Assembly: GCF_018332655.1 (NCBI RefSeq)
Contig: NZ_BOQL01000080.1
Coordinates: forward strand, 1-64,000
Length of the DNA: 64,000 nt
Origin: Actinoplanes auranticolor
GTDB lineage: Bacteria; Actinomycetota; Actinomycetes; Mycobacteriales; Micromonosporaceae
Direction: 5' to 3'
The notes beneath the pieces were generated by a model. That model was not told the DNA's origin and did no database searches. It saw only the letters and a program-made list of their open reading frames with translations. The position numbers and the translations under genes are program-made. The stretch's first letter is position 1, and every line of letters begins with the position of its first letter. Shown here piece after piece: positions 41,126 through 48,505 of this stretch.

Positions 41126-41647
41126 ATGAGCGCCGTGGGCAACGCCGGTGCGTCCCCCGGCCGGCCGGTCGCGCGGGACGAGGCGCCCGGACGGTGGAGC
41201 TCGTTCGGCGGTGGCCTGCGGCTGCTGGCCGGCTGGTTCAGCGTGGCCATCGCGATCCTGAACCTGCTCGTCGACCTGGACCACGCCCCCGATCGGGCGT
41301 ACCTGCTCTTCCACGCCATGCTGCTGGCCGGCGGGTCACTGCTGATCTCGCTGAGCTGGAGCGCCGCCGGAGCCGGGCCGGTCAGCTGCGCGGCCGGCGC
41401 GGCCCTGCTGGCCGGCGGGATGCTGTTCAGCGCGCTGCCGGTCATCGACGCGGTGTGCTGCATGACCACCTACCCGGTACGCCACGGTTACCCGTTCACC
41501 TTCCTGGCCCGCAACGACGGCGGCAGCTGGCACGTCGACCACTGGCACCTGCTCGCCGATCTGCTCTTCTGGGCGTACGCGGGCCTGGTCCTGCTGGTCC
41601 TGAGCGCGCTGGCGCGCCGCGCCACCCGGGCCCGCGCGCCCGGGTGA
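41126..41647 (+). CDS. Membrane protein, second of a tandem paralogous pair
   Basis: A 173-residue paralogue of the preceding protein, with Y-P-F-T-F-L-A-R-N-D-G-G-S-W-H-V-D-H-W-H-L-L-A-D-L-L-F in place of the loop and last helix of its partner. The loop has two histidines and an adjacent cysteine pair (A-V-C-C-M), which might bind a metal. GATACT and a 6-base spacer precede ATG 41126, as in the partner gene. Function unknown; duplication followed by divergence is clear. Confidence 0.68.
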   Translation: MSAVGNAGASPGRPVARDEAPGRWSSFGGGLRLLAGWFSVAIAILNLLVDLDHAPDRAYLLFHAMLLAGGSLLISLSWSAAGAGPVSCAAGAALLAGGMLFSALPVIDAVCCMTTYPVRHGYPFTFLARNDGGSWHVDHWHLLADLLFWAYAGLVLLVLSALARRATRARAPG

Positions 41648-41655
41648 ACCGCCCG

Positions 41656-41661
41656 TAGGCT
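41656..41661 (+). promoter_or_regulatory. -10 box TAGGCT of xseA
   Basis: TAGGCT-GGCCCG-GTG fixes the xseA start at 41668 and implies a leaderless mRNA. Confidence 0.55.
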
Positions 41662-41667
41662 GGCCCG

Positions 41668-42891
41668 GTGAGTCAGCCCGAGCAGCCCGCGAAGTCGAGC
41701 GCCGAGGAGCCCTGGCCGGTCCGGGTGGTCAGCCAGAAGATCGGCGCCTGGGTCGCCAAGCTGGGCTGGGTGTGGGTCGACGGCCAGGTCGCGCAGATCA
41801 GCCGCCGCCCCGGCGCCAGCGTGGTGTTCCTGACCCTGCGGGACCCGTCGGCCGACCTGAGCCTCACCGTCACCGCCCACCGCGACGTGCTCGACGCCGG
41901 TGCGCCGGAGCTCGCCGAGGGCGCCCGGGTCACCCTGCACGCCAAGCCCGAGTTCTATCCGGCCCGCGGCTCGCTGAGCCTGCGCGCCGACGAGATCCGC
42001 CAGGTCGGCCTGGGTGAGCTGCTGGCCCGGCTGGAACGGCTGAAGAAGCTGCTCGGCGCCGAGGGCCTGTTCGCCCGGGAGCGCAAGCGCCGGCTGCCGT
42101 TCCTGCCGCAGCGGGTCGGCCTGATCACCGGCCGGGCCTCGGCGGCGGAACGCGACGTGCTGATGAACACCCGCCGGCGCTGGCCGTCGGTCGACTTCCG
42201 GGTGATCAACGTGCCGGTCCAGGGGCCGACCGCGGTCCCGCAGATCATCGACGCGCTCAAGGTGCTGGACAACGACGACACGGTCGACGTGATCGTGCTG
42301 GCCCGCGGCGGTGGCAGCGTCGAGGACCTGCTGCCCTTCTCCGACGAGGCGCTGTGCCGGGCGGTGTTCGGCTGCCGGACGCCGGTGGTCAGCGCCATCG
42401 GTCACGAGACGGACGCGCCGCTGATCGACTACGTGGCCGACGTGCGCGCGTCCACCCCCACCGACGCGGCCAAGCGGATCGTGCCGGATCTGGCCGAGGA
42501 GACGGCCCTGATCGAGCAGGCCCGCCGCCGCCTCGACCGGGCGGTGATCGCGCTGGTCGACCGCGAGACCCACCGGCTGGAGTCGTGGCGGTCGCGGCCG
42601 GTGCTGGCCCGCCCGGAGGTCCTGCTGGATCAGCGCGCGAGCGAGGTCAGCGGCCTCCGGGACCGGGCCACGCGGAGCCTGGACCAGCGGTTGCGCCGCG
42701 CCGACGACGACCTGCGGCACACCCTGGCCCGGCTGCGGGCGCTGTCGCCGCGGGCGACGCTGGAACGCGGGTACGCGATCGTGCAACGGGCCGACGGCCA
42801 TGTGGTCCGTGCGGCCGGCGAGGTGGGGACGGGCGACGTTCTCCGGGTACGGCTGGCCGACGGCGAGCTTCGAGCGGGAGTGCAGGAATGA
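41668..42891 (+). CDS. xseA: Exodeoxyribonuclease VII large subunit
   Basis: A 407-residue nuclease subunit degrading single-stranded DNA from both ends. An N-terminal OB-fold (V-W-V-D-G-Q-V-A-Q-I) is followed by the catalytic domain with G-L-I-T-G-R-A-S-A-A-E-R-D-V, V-I-V-L-A-R-G-G-G-S-V-E-D-L and S-A-I-G-H-E-T-D, then a coiled-coil and the C-terminal L-S-P-R-A-T-L-E-R-G-Y-A-I-V motif. Its stop overlaps the xseB start (ATGA). The xseA-xseB pair near ispH and glpX is also seen in mycobacteria (Rv1108c-Rv1107c). Confidence 0.97.
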   Translation: MSQPEQPAKSSAEEPWPVRVVSQKIGAWVAKLGWVWVDGQVAQISRRPGASVVFLTLRDPSADLSLTVTAHRDVLDAGAPELAEGARVTLHAKPEFYPARGSLSLRADEIRQVGLGELLARLERLKKLLGAEGLFARERKRRLPFLPQRVGLITGRASAAERDVLMNTRRRWPSVDFRVINVPVQGPTAVPQIIDALKVLDNDDTVDVIVLARGGGSVEDLLPFSDEALCRAVFGCRTPVVSAIGHETDAPLIDYVADVRASTPTDAAKRIVPDLAEETALIEQARRRLDRAVIALVDRETHRLESWRSRPVLARPEVLLDQRASEVSGLRDRATRSLDQRLRRADDDLRHTLARLRALSPRATLERGYAIVQRADGHVVRAAGEVGTGDVLRVRLADGELRAGVQE

Positions 42892-43091
42892 CGGACGAGA
42901 AACTCACCTACGAGCAGGCCCGTACCGAGCTGGCGACGGTGGTGGAACGGCTGGAGCAGGGCGGCAGCTCGCTCGAGGAGTCACTGGCGCTGTGGGAGCG
43001 CGGCGAGAAGCTGGCCGACGTCTGCCAGCGCTGGCTCGACGGCGCCCGCGAGCGGATCGAGGCCGCCCGCGCCGCCCGGACGGACAACTGA
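42888..43091 (+). CDS. xseB: Exodeoxyribonuclease VII small subunit
   Basis: A 67-residue helical protein with the family signature L-T-Y-E-Q-A-R-T-E-L-A-T-V-V-E-R-L-E and L-E-E-S-L-A-L-W-E-R-G-E. Several copies coat the coiled-coil arm of XseA. The ATG at 42888 overlaps the xseA stop, which sets the start; the longer frame open to the left is inside xseA. It converges on the DUF4245 gene. Confidence 0.96.
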   Translation: MTDEKLTYEQARTELATVVERLEQGGSSLEESLALWERGEKLADVCQRWLDGARERIEAARAARTDN

Positions 43092-43100
43092 GCCGCCGGA

Positions 43101-43691
43101 TCAGCGCAGCGACGAGGCGAAGCTCTCCAGGCTCTTCGACTCCGCCTCGCCCACCACGATGATCGTGCGGCCCTTGTCCAGCAGCAGCAACGCGTTCTCG
43201 CCCTTGCGGGCCTCGTAGCGCTGCCAGGTGCGCGCCCCGTCGCTGTAGGTGCTGACCGCCTTCGGATTCGCGCCCAGCTCGACCGGGAGCAGTTTCTCCG
43301 TCGGGACGCTGCTCTCGACGAGCAGGAGCGGGTCGTCGTCCGGGTCGACGTAGCCGAGGCGCAGGGTGGCGCCGTCGGCGTCGCGCTTGAAGGTCGCGCT
43401 CACCGTGTGCCAGTCGTCGCCCAGTCCCTGCGGCACGACCACCGGGAAGACGGCAGCGCTGCGCGCCTGCTGGATGGTGGACTCGGCGTTCTCGACACTG
43501 ATCGGCTTGTCGCCGTCCAGCACGACACGGTAGAAGAGCAGCAGCAGCACGATCGGCACCAGCAGGATGCCGAGCGACAGCGCCATGTCGCGCGGGGACC
43601 GGCCACCACGCTTGCCGGCGGTCACGGGCTCGGCGGCGGCTTCGGGCGCAGGTGCTGCTTCAGGGGTGGCCACCTCTCCATTGTTAACCAT
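43101..43691 (-). CDS. DUF4245 family membrane-anchored protein
   Basis: A 196-residue protein with a Pro/Ala-rich start, one membrane segment at about residues 37-57 (L-S-L-G-I-L-L-V-P-I-V-L-L-L-L-F) and an extracytoplasmic DUF4245 domain (P-V-V-V-P-Q-G-L-G-D-D-W, R-L-G-Y-V-D-P, V-G-A-N-P, T-W-Q-R-Y-E-A-R-K-G-E-N-A-L). The gene is convergent with xseB and divergent from glpX, as the Rv1100 family is in mycobacteria. Function unknown. ATG 43691 is the most reasonable start although no clear ribosome site precedes it. Confidence 0.88.
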   Translation of the reverse strand: MVNNGEVATPEAAPAPEAAAEPVTAGKRGGRSPRDMALSLGILLVPIVLLLLFYRVVLDGDKPISVENAESTIQQARSAAVFPVVVPQGLGDDWHTVSATFKRDADGATLRLGYVDPDDDPLLLVESSVPTEKLLPVELGANPKAVSTYSDGARTWQRYEARKGENALLLLDKGRTIIVVGEAESKSLESFASSLR

Positions 43692-43768
43692 GTCGCGGAC
43701 ACGGGACTTGGCGCATATCCGCGTGTGAGGATCTGTGCACCACACCCGCACCGTCGCGAGGAGGCCCC

Positions 43769-44794
43769 ATGCCCGTAGCTCAGAACCCCCAGGATCTCGA
43801 CCGCAACATCGCCCTCGATCTGGTCCGCGTCACCGAAGCCGCCGCGATGGCCGCCGGTCGCTGGGTCGGCCGGGGCGACAAGGAGGGCGGCGACGGCGCC
43901 GCCGTCGACGCGATGCGCAAGCTGATCAACTCGATCCAGATGCGGGGCGTCGTCGTGATCGGCGAGGGCGAGAAGGACAACGCCCCGATGCTGTTCAACG
44001 GCGAGGAGGTCGGCGACGGCACCGGGCCCGAGGTGGACGTGGCGGTCGACCCGGTCGACGGCACGACGCTGATGAGCAAGGGGATGCCGGGCGCGGTGGC
44101 CGTACTGGCCGTGGCCGAGCGGGGCGCGATGTTCGATCCCAGCGCGGTCTTCTACATGGAGAAGATCGCCGTCGGGCCGGACTGCGCCGACGTGATCGAC
44201 ATCAACGCGGGCGCGACCGAGAATCTGCGCCGCATCGCCAAGGCCAAGCGCTCCAGCGTCTCCGACGTGACCGTGTGCATCCTGGACCGGCCGCGGCACC
44301 GGAAGCTGGTCGAGGAGGTCCGGGCGGCCGGCGCGAACATCAAGTTCATCTCCGACGGGGACATCGCCGGTGCCATCTCGGCCGCGCGCACCGAGTCGGA
44401 CGTCGACGTGCTGATGGGCATCGGCGGCACCCCCGAGGGCATCACCGCGGCCTGCGCGCTGAAGTGCCTCGGCGGCGAGATCCAGGCCAAGCTCTGGCCG
44501 CTGGACGACTCCGAGCGGGAGAAGGCCCTGGCCGGCGGGCACGACCTGGACCGGGTGCTGACCACCGACGACCTGGTCACCGGCGACAACTGCTTCTTCG
44601 TCGCCACCGGCGTGACCAGCGGCGACCTGCTCAAGGGCGTGCGCTACCGGGCCGGCGGCGCGCACACCCAGTCGATCGTGATGCGTTCCAAGAGCGGCAC
44701 GATCCGGGTGATCGACTCCTACCACCGGCTGGAGAAGCTGGCGCTGTACTCGGCGGTGGACTTCGACGGGCACCTGCCGACGGTGCGCGAGTGA
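43769..44794 (+). CDS. glpX: Fructose-1,6-bisphosphatase class II
   Basis: A 341-residue metal-dependent phosphatase of gluconeogenesis. G-E-G-E-K-D-N-A-P-M-L, D-P-V-D-G-T-T-L and the downstream G-I-G-G-T-P-E-G-I-T-A-A form the metal and substrate site; T-G-D-N-C-F-F-V-A-T-G-V-T follows. In mycobacteria this class is the main FBPase. GAGGAGG sits 5 bases before ATG 43769. It functions with pckG at 55940 for growth on acids or fatty acids. Its stop overlaps the GTG of the transporter gene. Confidence 0.97.
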   Translation: MPVAQNPQDLDRNIALDLVRVTEAAAMAAGRWVGRGDKEGGDGAAVDAMRKLINSIQMRGVVVIGEGEKDNAPMLFNGEEVGDGTGPEVDVAVDPVDGTTLMSKGMPGAVAVLAVAERGAMFDPSAVFYMEKIAVGPDCADVIDINAGATENLRRIAKAKRSSVSDVTVCILDRPRHRKLVEEVRAAGANIKFISDGDIAGAISAARTESDVDVLMGIGGTPEGITAACALKCLGGEIQAKLWPLDDSEREKALAGGHDLDRVLTTDDLVTGDNCFFVATGVTSGDLLKGVRYRAGGAHTQSIVMRSKSGTIRVIDSYHRLEKLALYSAVDFDGHLPTVRE

Positions 44795-45762
44795 CCCACA
44801 CCTCGACTGCCCCACCCGCGGTCTCCACCGGGCGGCGGGTCGGCGGGGCGGGGTTCGCGATGGTCGCGGGGGTCGCCCTGGCCGTGCAGTCGAGGATCAA
44901 CGGCGAGCTGGCCGTACGCCTGGCGGACCCGATCGGTGCCGCCACCGTCTCGTTCGGCTCCGGCCTGCTGGTGCTGGCGGTGCTCGTGCCGCTGCTGCCG
45001 GCCGGCCGGGCCGGGCTGGGCCGGCTGCGCAGCGCCCTGCGCGAGGGTCGCATCCGTCCCTGGCAGTGCGTCGGCGGCATGTGCGGCGGTTTCCTGGTCG
45101 CCACCCAGGGCCTGACCGTGCCGACGCTCGGCGTGGCCGTCTTCATCGTCGCCCTGGTCGCCGGCCAGTCGTCGAGCAGCCTGCTGGTGGACCGGGCGGG
45201 CGCCGGGCCGGCCGGGCCGCAGCCGGTGACCGCTGCCCGGCTGGCCGGGGCGGTGCTGACCATCTGCGCGGTGCTGCTGGCGGTCGGCGACCGGATCGGG
45301 CATCCCAGCGCCCTGGCGCTGGCCGTGCTGCCGCTGGCGGCGGGCCTGGGCATCGCCTGGCAGCAGGCCGTGAACGGCCACGTCCGGGCCGTCTCCGGCA
45401 GCGCGCTGGTCGCGGGCCTGGTCAACTTCGTCATGGGTACGGCGGTGCTGCTCATCGCCTTCGCGGTGTCGCTGGCCGTGCGGGGGTTTCCCGCGCCCCT
45501 GCCCGAGGGTCCGTGGTGGCTCTACGCCGGCGGGACGATCGGCATCGTCTTCATCGCGCTCGGCGCGGCGGTGGTGCGCTACACGGGCGTGCTGCTGCTC
45601 GGGCTGGGCATGATCGCGGGCCAGGTGACCGGCGCGCTGCTGGTGGACGAGCTCGTGCCGGCCGACGCCGGGCGGCCGGGGTGGAACACGGTTCTCGGCG
45701 CGGCCCTGACCCTGGTCGCGGTGGCCGTGGCGGTCCTCCCGATCCGGCGCAAACGAGCCTGA
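44791..45762 (+). CDS. DMT-superfamily transporter (YdcZ/DUF606 type)
   Basis: A 323-residue membrane protein with ten predicted helices in two homologous halves, each opening with a G-x-x-x-A-x-Q-x-x-x-N-G motif (V-A-L-A-V-Q-S-R-I-N-G-E-L in the first, I-A-W-Q-Q-A-V-N-G in the second). This is the duplicated DUF606/YdcZ arrangement. The substrate is unknown. GTG 44791 overlaps the glpX stop (GTGA), so it is translationally coupled with glpX. Confidence 0.85.
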   Translation: MTHTSTAPPAVSTGRRVGGAGFAMVAGVALAVQSRINGELAVRLADPIGAATVSFGSGLLVLAVLVPLLPAGRAGLGRLRSALREGRIRPWQCVGGMCGGFLVATQGLTVPTLGVAVFIVALVAGQSSSSLLVDRAGAGPAGPQPVTAARLAGAVLTICAVLLAVGDRIGHPSALALAVLPLAAGLGIAWQQAVNGHVRAVSGSALVAGLVNFVMGTAVLLIAFAVSLAVRGFPAPLPEGPWWLYAGGTIGIVFIALGAAVVRYTGVLLLGLGMIAGQVTGALLVDELVPADAGRPGWNTVLGAALTLVAVAVAVLPIRRKRA

Positions 45763-45810
45763 CCCACACCCGGCCTGCCGCGGCTGCCCGGCGTCGCCCG
45801 GCTGCCCGGC

Positions 45811-46476
45811 TCAGATGTCGGTGAGGGTCGTGGTGCCCGGGTCGTAGAGCGCCGGGGCCGGCCGCGGCCGGCGACGGCGGAAGATGATCGCCGCGACCAC
45901 GCCGCCGAGCAGTCCGAGCAGGTGTCCCTGCCAGGAGATCGGCTGGTCGGTCGGGAGCACGTTGTAGAGCTGGTACCAGTAGAGCAGCCCGATGAACGCG
46001 GCCACGCCGAGGTTCCACCAGCTGCGCTCCACGAAGCCGCGGGTGACCAGCAGGCCCAGGTAGCCGAAGACCACGCCGCTGGCGCCGACCACGACGCTGC
46101 TCGGGTCTCCGATTATCCACACGCCGAAGCCGCTGACCAGCACGATCACCAGGGTCGACCAGAGGAAGCGGCGGGTGCCGCCGGCCAGGGCGAACGTGCC
46201 GACCAGGATCAGCGGGATGCTGTTGCCGTAGAGGTGGTCCCAGCCGGCGTGCAGGAACGGGCTGAAGATGACGCCGTCCAGGCCGTCGATGCGGTGCGGG
46301 ATGATGCCGCCCGCCACGTCGAGCCGGCCGGCGCCGAGGCCGACGTCGATCGCCTCGATCAGGAACAGCACCGGGATGACCGCGCACATTGCCACGAAGG
46401 CACGGCCGATGGAGGCGAAGAACGCCTCCGTGCCGAATCGCGCCGCCTGATCCTCGCGCTCGCCGGGGTAACTCAT
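45811..46476 (-). CDS. Rhomboid-family intramembrane serine protease
   Basis: A 221-residue, six-helix membrane protease. Catalytic S133 lies in G-A-S-G-V-V-F-G, catalytic H185 in W-Q-G-H-L-L-G-L-L-G-G, and the oxyanion residues H81 and N85 in D-H-L-Y-G-N-S; all essential residues are intact. It cleaves within or near membrane segments of other proteins. I take ATG 46476; an in-frame TTG at 46512 is less likely. Converges on the DMT transporter gene. Confidence 0.95.
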   Translation of the reverse strand: MSYPGEREDQAARFGTEAFFASIGRAFVAMCAVIPVLFLIEAIDVGLGAGRLDVAGGIIPHRIDGLDGVIFSPFLHAGWDHLYGNSIPLILVGTFALAGGTRRFLWSTLVIVLVSGFGVWIIGDPSSVVVGASGVVFGYLGLLVTRGFVERSWWNLGVAAFIGLLYWYQLYNVLPTDQPISWQGHLLGLLGGVVAAIIFRRRRPRPAPALYDPGTTTLTDI

Positions 46477-46536
46477 CCCCCGATGGTTGCCGATGAGTGC
46501 CAGCGACGCCAACTCGGTGTGGCGGATCGGACGCGC

Positions 46537-47328
46537 TCAGCTCAGCTTGCGGGTCGCTGCGCGGATGTCGGCGTGGAATTTGGACACCTGCGTGTAGACG
46601 CCCGGGTAGCCGCGCCGGGCGCAGCCGAGGCCGAAGCTGACGATGCCGACCTGCACCCAGCGGCGGTCGGCGGTCTGGCGCACCATCGGGCCGCCGGAGT
46701 CGCCCTGACAGGTGTCGGCGCCCTGGCCGGCAGCGCAGAGCGCCTCGTCCTGGACCAGCTCCACGCCCACTTTGCGGTACGCCTTGGCGCACTGCTTGTC
46801 GCCGATCGGGGTGACGATGGCGTAGCGCAGCTTGTGCTGCTGGCGCATCGACGCCTCGCTGGTCTGGCCCCAGCCCAGAATGGTCATCGGTCCGCTCTCG
46901 TCGACCCTGCCGCGGCCCAGCTCCAGCACCGGGAGATCGAGCTTGCGATCGAGCTTGACCAGCGCCCAGTCGTCACCCCGGGTCTCGTCCTGGAAGCCAC
47001 CGGCCCGCACGACCGCGACCGAGCGCGCGTTGATCGCGGCGCCGGACTTGAGGTCGGTGGTGCCGGCGATCACACCGATGGTGTCGTCCTTGCCGGAGCC
47101 GGTGACGCAGTGACCGGCGGTGAGCACGACCCCGGGTGCGGTGAGCACTCCGCCGCAGCCCATCGAGAGCCGCACCATCCAGGGGAACCGGCCGGCCGGC
47201 GCCAGGTCCCCGCCGACGACCTCGCGGACCGGCTCGGTGTGGTCAGCGGCGCGGGCCGCCGTCTGGTTGCCCGACAGCACGAGGGCGAGCAACCCGACCA
47301 CGAACCCCGACATGACTTTCCCGACCAT
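46537..47328 (-). CDS. Secreted trypsin-like serine protease (S1 family)
   Basis: A 263-residue exoenzyme with a signal peptide ending near residue 28 (A-A-R-A-A-D). V-V-G-G at 37-40 is the activation site of the mature chain. The catalytic triad is H73 (T-A-G-H-C), D120 (G-D-D-W-A-L-V) and S211 (G-D-S-G-G-P); D205, six residues before the serine, gives trypsin-like specificity for Arg/Lys. Cysteine pairs C58/C74 and C199/C207-like positions support disulfides. Zymogen activation by another protease is expected. Confidence 0.95.
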   Translation of the reverse strand: MVGKVMSGFVVGLLALVLSGNQTAARAADHTEPVREVVGGDLAPAGRFPWMVRLSMGCGGVLTAPGVVLTAGHCVTGSGKDDTIGVIAGTTDLKSGAAINARSVAVVRAGGFQDETRGDDWALVKLDRKLDLPVLELGRGRVDESGPMTILGWGQTSEASMRQQHKLRYAIVTPIGDKQCAKAYRKVGVELVQDEALCAAGQGADTCQGDSGGPMVRQTADRRWVQVGIVSFGLGCARRGYPGVYTQVSKFHADIRAATRKLS

Positions 47329-47357
47329 CTGGACATTTGATCACGGCCGGTGACGGC

Positions 47358-47391
47358 AAAAGGGGTACGCGCCGAAGCGCGTACCCCTTTT
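47358..47391. terminator. Bidirectional intrinsic terminator
   Basis: AAAAGGGGTACGCGC (47358-47372) and GCGCGTACCCCTTTT (47377-47391) form a perfect 15-bp stem with a 4-base loop, with A-run on one side and T-run on the other. It ends the lytic transglycosylase transcript coming from the right on the minus strand and protects the protease promoter. Confidence 0.95.
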
Positions 47392-47403
47392 GTCACGCTG
47401 GGA

Positions 47404-48120
47404 TCAGTACCAGCCCGTGTTCTGCGAGTGCGACCACGCGTTGCACGGGGTGTTGTAGCGGCCCTTGATGTAGCCGAGGCCCCACTTGATCTGGGTGGCC
47501 GGGTTGCTCTTCCAGTCCGAGCCCTCCGACGCCATCTTCGAGCCCGGCAGGGACTGCGGGATGCCGTACGCGCCCGAGCTGGGGTTGGCGGCCTTGTGGT
47601 TCCAGCCGCTCTCCTTCTTCCACAGCTTGTCCAGGCACGGGAACTGGTCGATCTTGAAGCCCGCGTTGAGCATCAGGGCGCAGCCGGTGGCCCGGTTGCC
47701 GCTGTACTCGTCGCACGAGGCCGGGATGTCGCCGGTGTAGGGCACCGTGGCGCCGGAGCCGGACGACGAGGACTCGGCCTTCTTGGCCTCCTCCGCCTTC
47801 TTCTCGGCAACCTTCTTCTCGATCAGCTTCTTCTCGGCGGTGCGGGCCTTGACGGCTGCCGCCTTGGCCTCGGCGGCCGCCTTGGTGGCCGCCTCGTCCT
47901 CGGCCTTCCGCTGGTAGGCGCGCGCCGCCGCGTGCCGGCTGTGCCGCTCCTTCAGGAGCTGCATCTCGGCCACGTCCACCTGGGCGACGACGTTGACCTG
48001 CGGGGCGCCCTGCGCCTGGACTTCCTGGTCCTTGCCGAGGTAGACCCCGCCGATCACGCCTGCGACGAGCAGGCCCACCGAGGCCACACGGATTCCGACC
48101 CGGCTCCAGAGCCGATTCAC
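47404..48120 (-). CDS. Exported lytic transglycosylase-like protein (Rpf-type fold)
   Basis: A 238-residue exported protein. A signal/anchor segment (V-A-S-V-G-L-L-V-A-G-V-I-G-G-V-Y-L-G) is followed by a long Ala/Lys/Glu coiled-coil (about residues 60-130), a Ser-rich hinge and a C-terminal lysozyme-like domain: C-L-D-K-L-W-K-K-E-S-G-W-N with the catalytic glutamate, A-A-N-P-S-S-G-A-Y-G-I-P-Q, W-G-L-G-Y-I. It cleaves peptidoglycan at division or outgrowth. GTG 48120 has AAGGGA 6 bases upstream; ATG 48183 in the same frame would put 21 residues before the signal. A long leader and a CRP-type site lie upstream. Confidence 0.9.
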   Translation of the reverse strand: MNRLWSRVGIRVASVGLLVAGVIGGVYLGKDQEVQAQGAPQVNVVAQVDVAEMQLLKERHSRHAAARAYQRKAEDEAATKAAAEAKAAAVKARTAEKKLIEKKVAEKKAEEAKKAESSSSGSGATVPYTGDIPASCDEYSGNRATGCALMLNAGFKIDQFPCLDKLWKKESGWNHKAANPSSGAYGIPQSLPGSKMASEGSDWKSNPATQIKWGLGYIKGRYNTPCNAWSHSQNTGWY

Positions 48121-48300
48121 GAAGTATCCCTTCGTCGGGGGCAATGACGCGGCGGAATTCACCGGGACGAATCCCGGCGACATCTCCCGCCGCGAGCATC
48201 GTCGACCCCTTCAGGCCGCGCGACCGGGCGACTTCCGCCGGTCACGGTGACCCACCAAGTCGATCTCCGACCGGCCGGGCCACGCGAGTGATGCTCGCCA
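48121..48300 (-). promoter_or_regulatory. Candidate structured 5' leader RNA of the lytic transglycosylase gene
   Basis: This gene-free stretch precedes the ribosome site. GCGAGCATC (48192-48200) and GATGCTCGC (48290-48298) can pair over nine bases and enclose about 90 bases that hold smaller stems, for example GTCA-CGG-TGAC at 48241-48251. This is the layout of an aptamer closed by a basal stem. Streptomyces and mycobacterial rpf-type genes carry a c-di-AMP (ydaO) riboswitch here, but I could not match its conserved segments, so the class is open. No protein is evident. Confidence 0.4.
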
Positions 48301-48345
48301 GCCACCATGGCGCACGGTGAAGTGGATGTGAAATGGCGACGCCCA

Positions 48346-48365
48346 CCTGTGAAATGAATCACAGG
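48346..48365. promoter_or_regulatory. Consensus CRP-type site TGTGA-N6-TCACA
   Basis: TGTGAAATGAATCACA (48348-48363) is a perfect palindrome matching the cAMP receptor protein consensus, with flanking C/G also symmetric. A further half-site, TGTGAAATG, lies at 48327-48335. It is about 230 bases upstream of the lytic transglycosylase start. In M. tuberculosis the CRP Rv3676 controls rpfA, a functionally similar gene, so cAMP control is a reasonable inference. Confidence 0.75.
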
Positions 48366-48369
48366 GCGT

Positions 48370-48432
48370 TTAGGCGTTAATCCGGGCAAAGGGTCGCCAT
48401 TCCGCGCCTTTTCCAGGTAGCCAGTTCCTCAC
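48370..48432 (-). CDS. Possible 20-residue small protein
   Basis: GTG 48432 opens a frame of 20 residues (V-R-N-W-L-P-G-K-G-A-E-W-R-P-F-A-R-I-N-A) that ends at TAA, seven bases from the CRP palindrome. The perfect ribosome-binding sequence AAGGAGGT lies at 48445-48452, 12 bases upstream, which is long but striking in an otherwise empty region. It could be a real micro-protein, a leader peptide, or chance. No relative recognised. Confidence 0.3.
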   Translation of the reverse strand: MRNWLPGKGAEWRPFARINA

Positions 48433-48460
48433 TTTATGTAGTTGACCTCCTTCGCAGCGT

Positions 48461-48489
48461 GAGGCGGGGACCCCCCGGATCCCCGCCTC
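48461..48489. terminator. Hairpin downstream of the PhoH-family gene
   Basis: GAGGCGGGGA (48461-48470) and TCCCCGCCTC (48480-48489) form a 10-bp stem with a 9-base loop, 17 bases past the stop of the minus-strand PhoH gene. It has no T-run. Confidence 0.6.
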
Positions 48490-48505
48490 GACCGACTGCG
48501 GAGCG

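Noticed and set aside
48121..48300. Assignment of the leader as a ydaO (c-di-AMP) riboswitch
   Set aside because: Gene context fits, but the conserved internal blocks of that class could not be matched by eye, so only a generic structured leader is reported.
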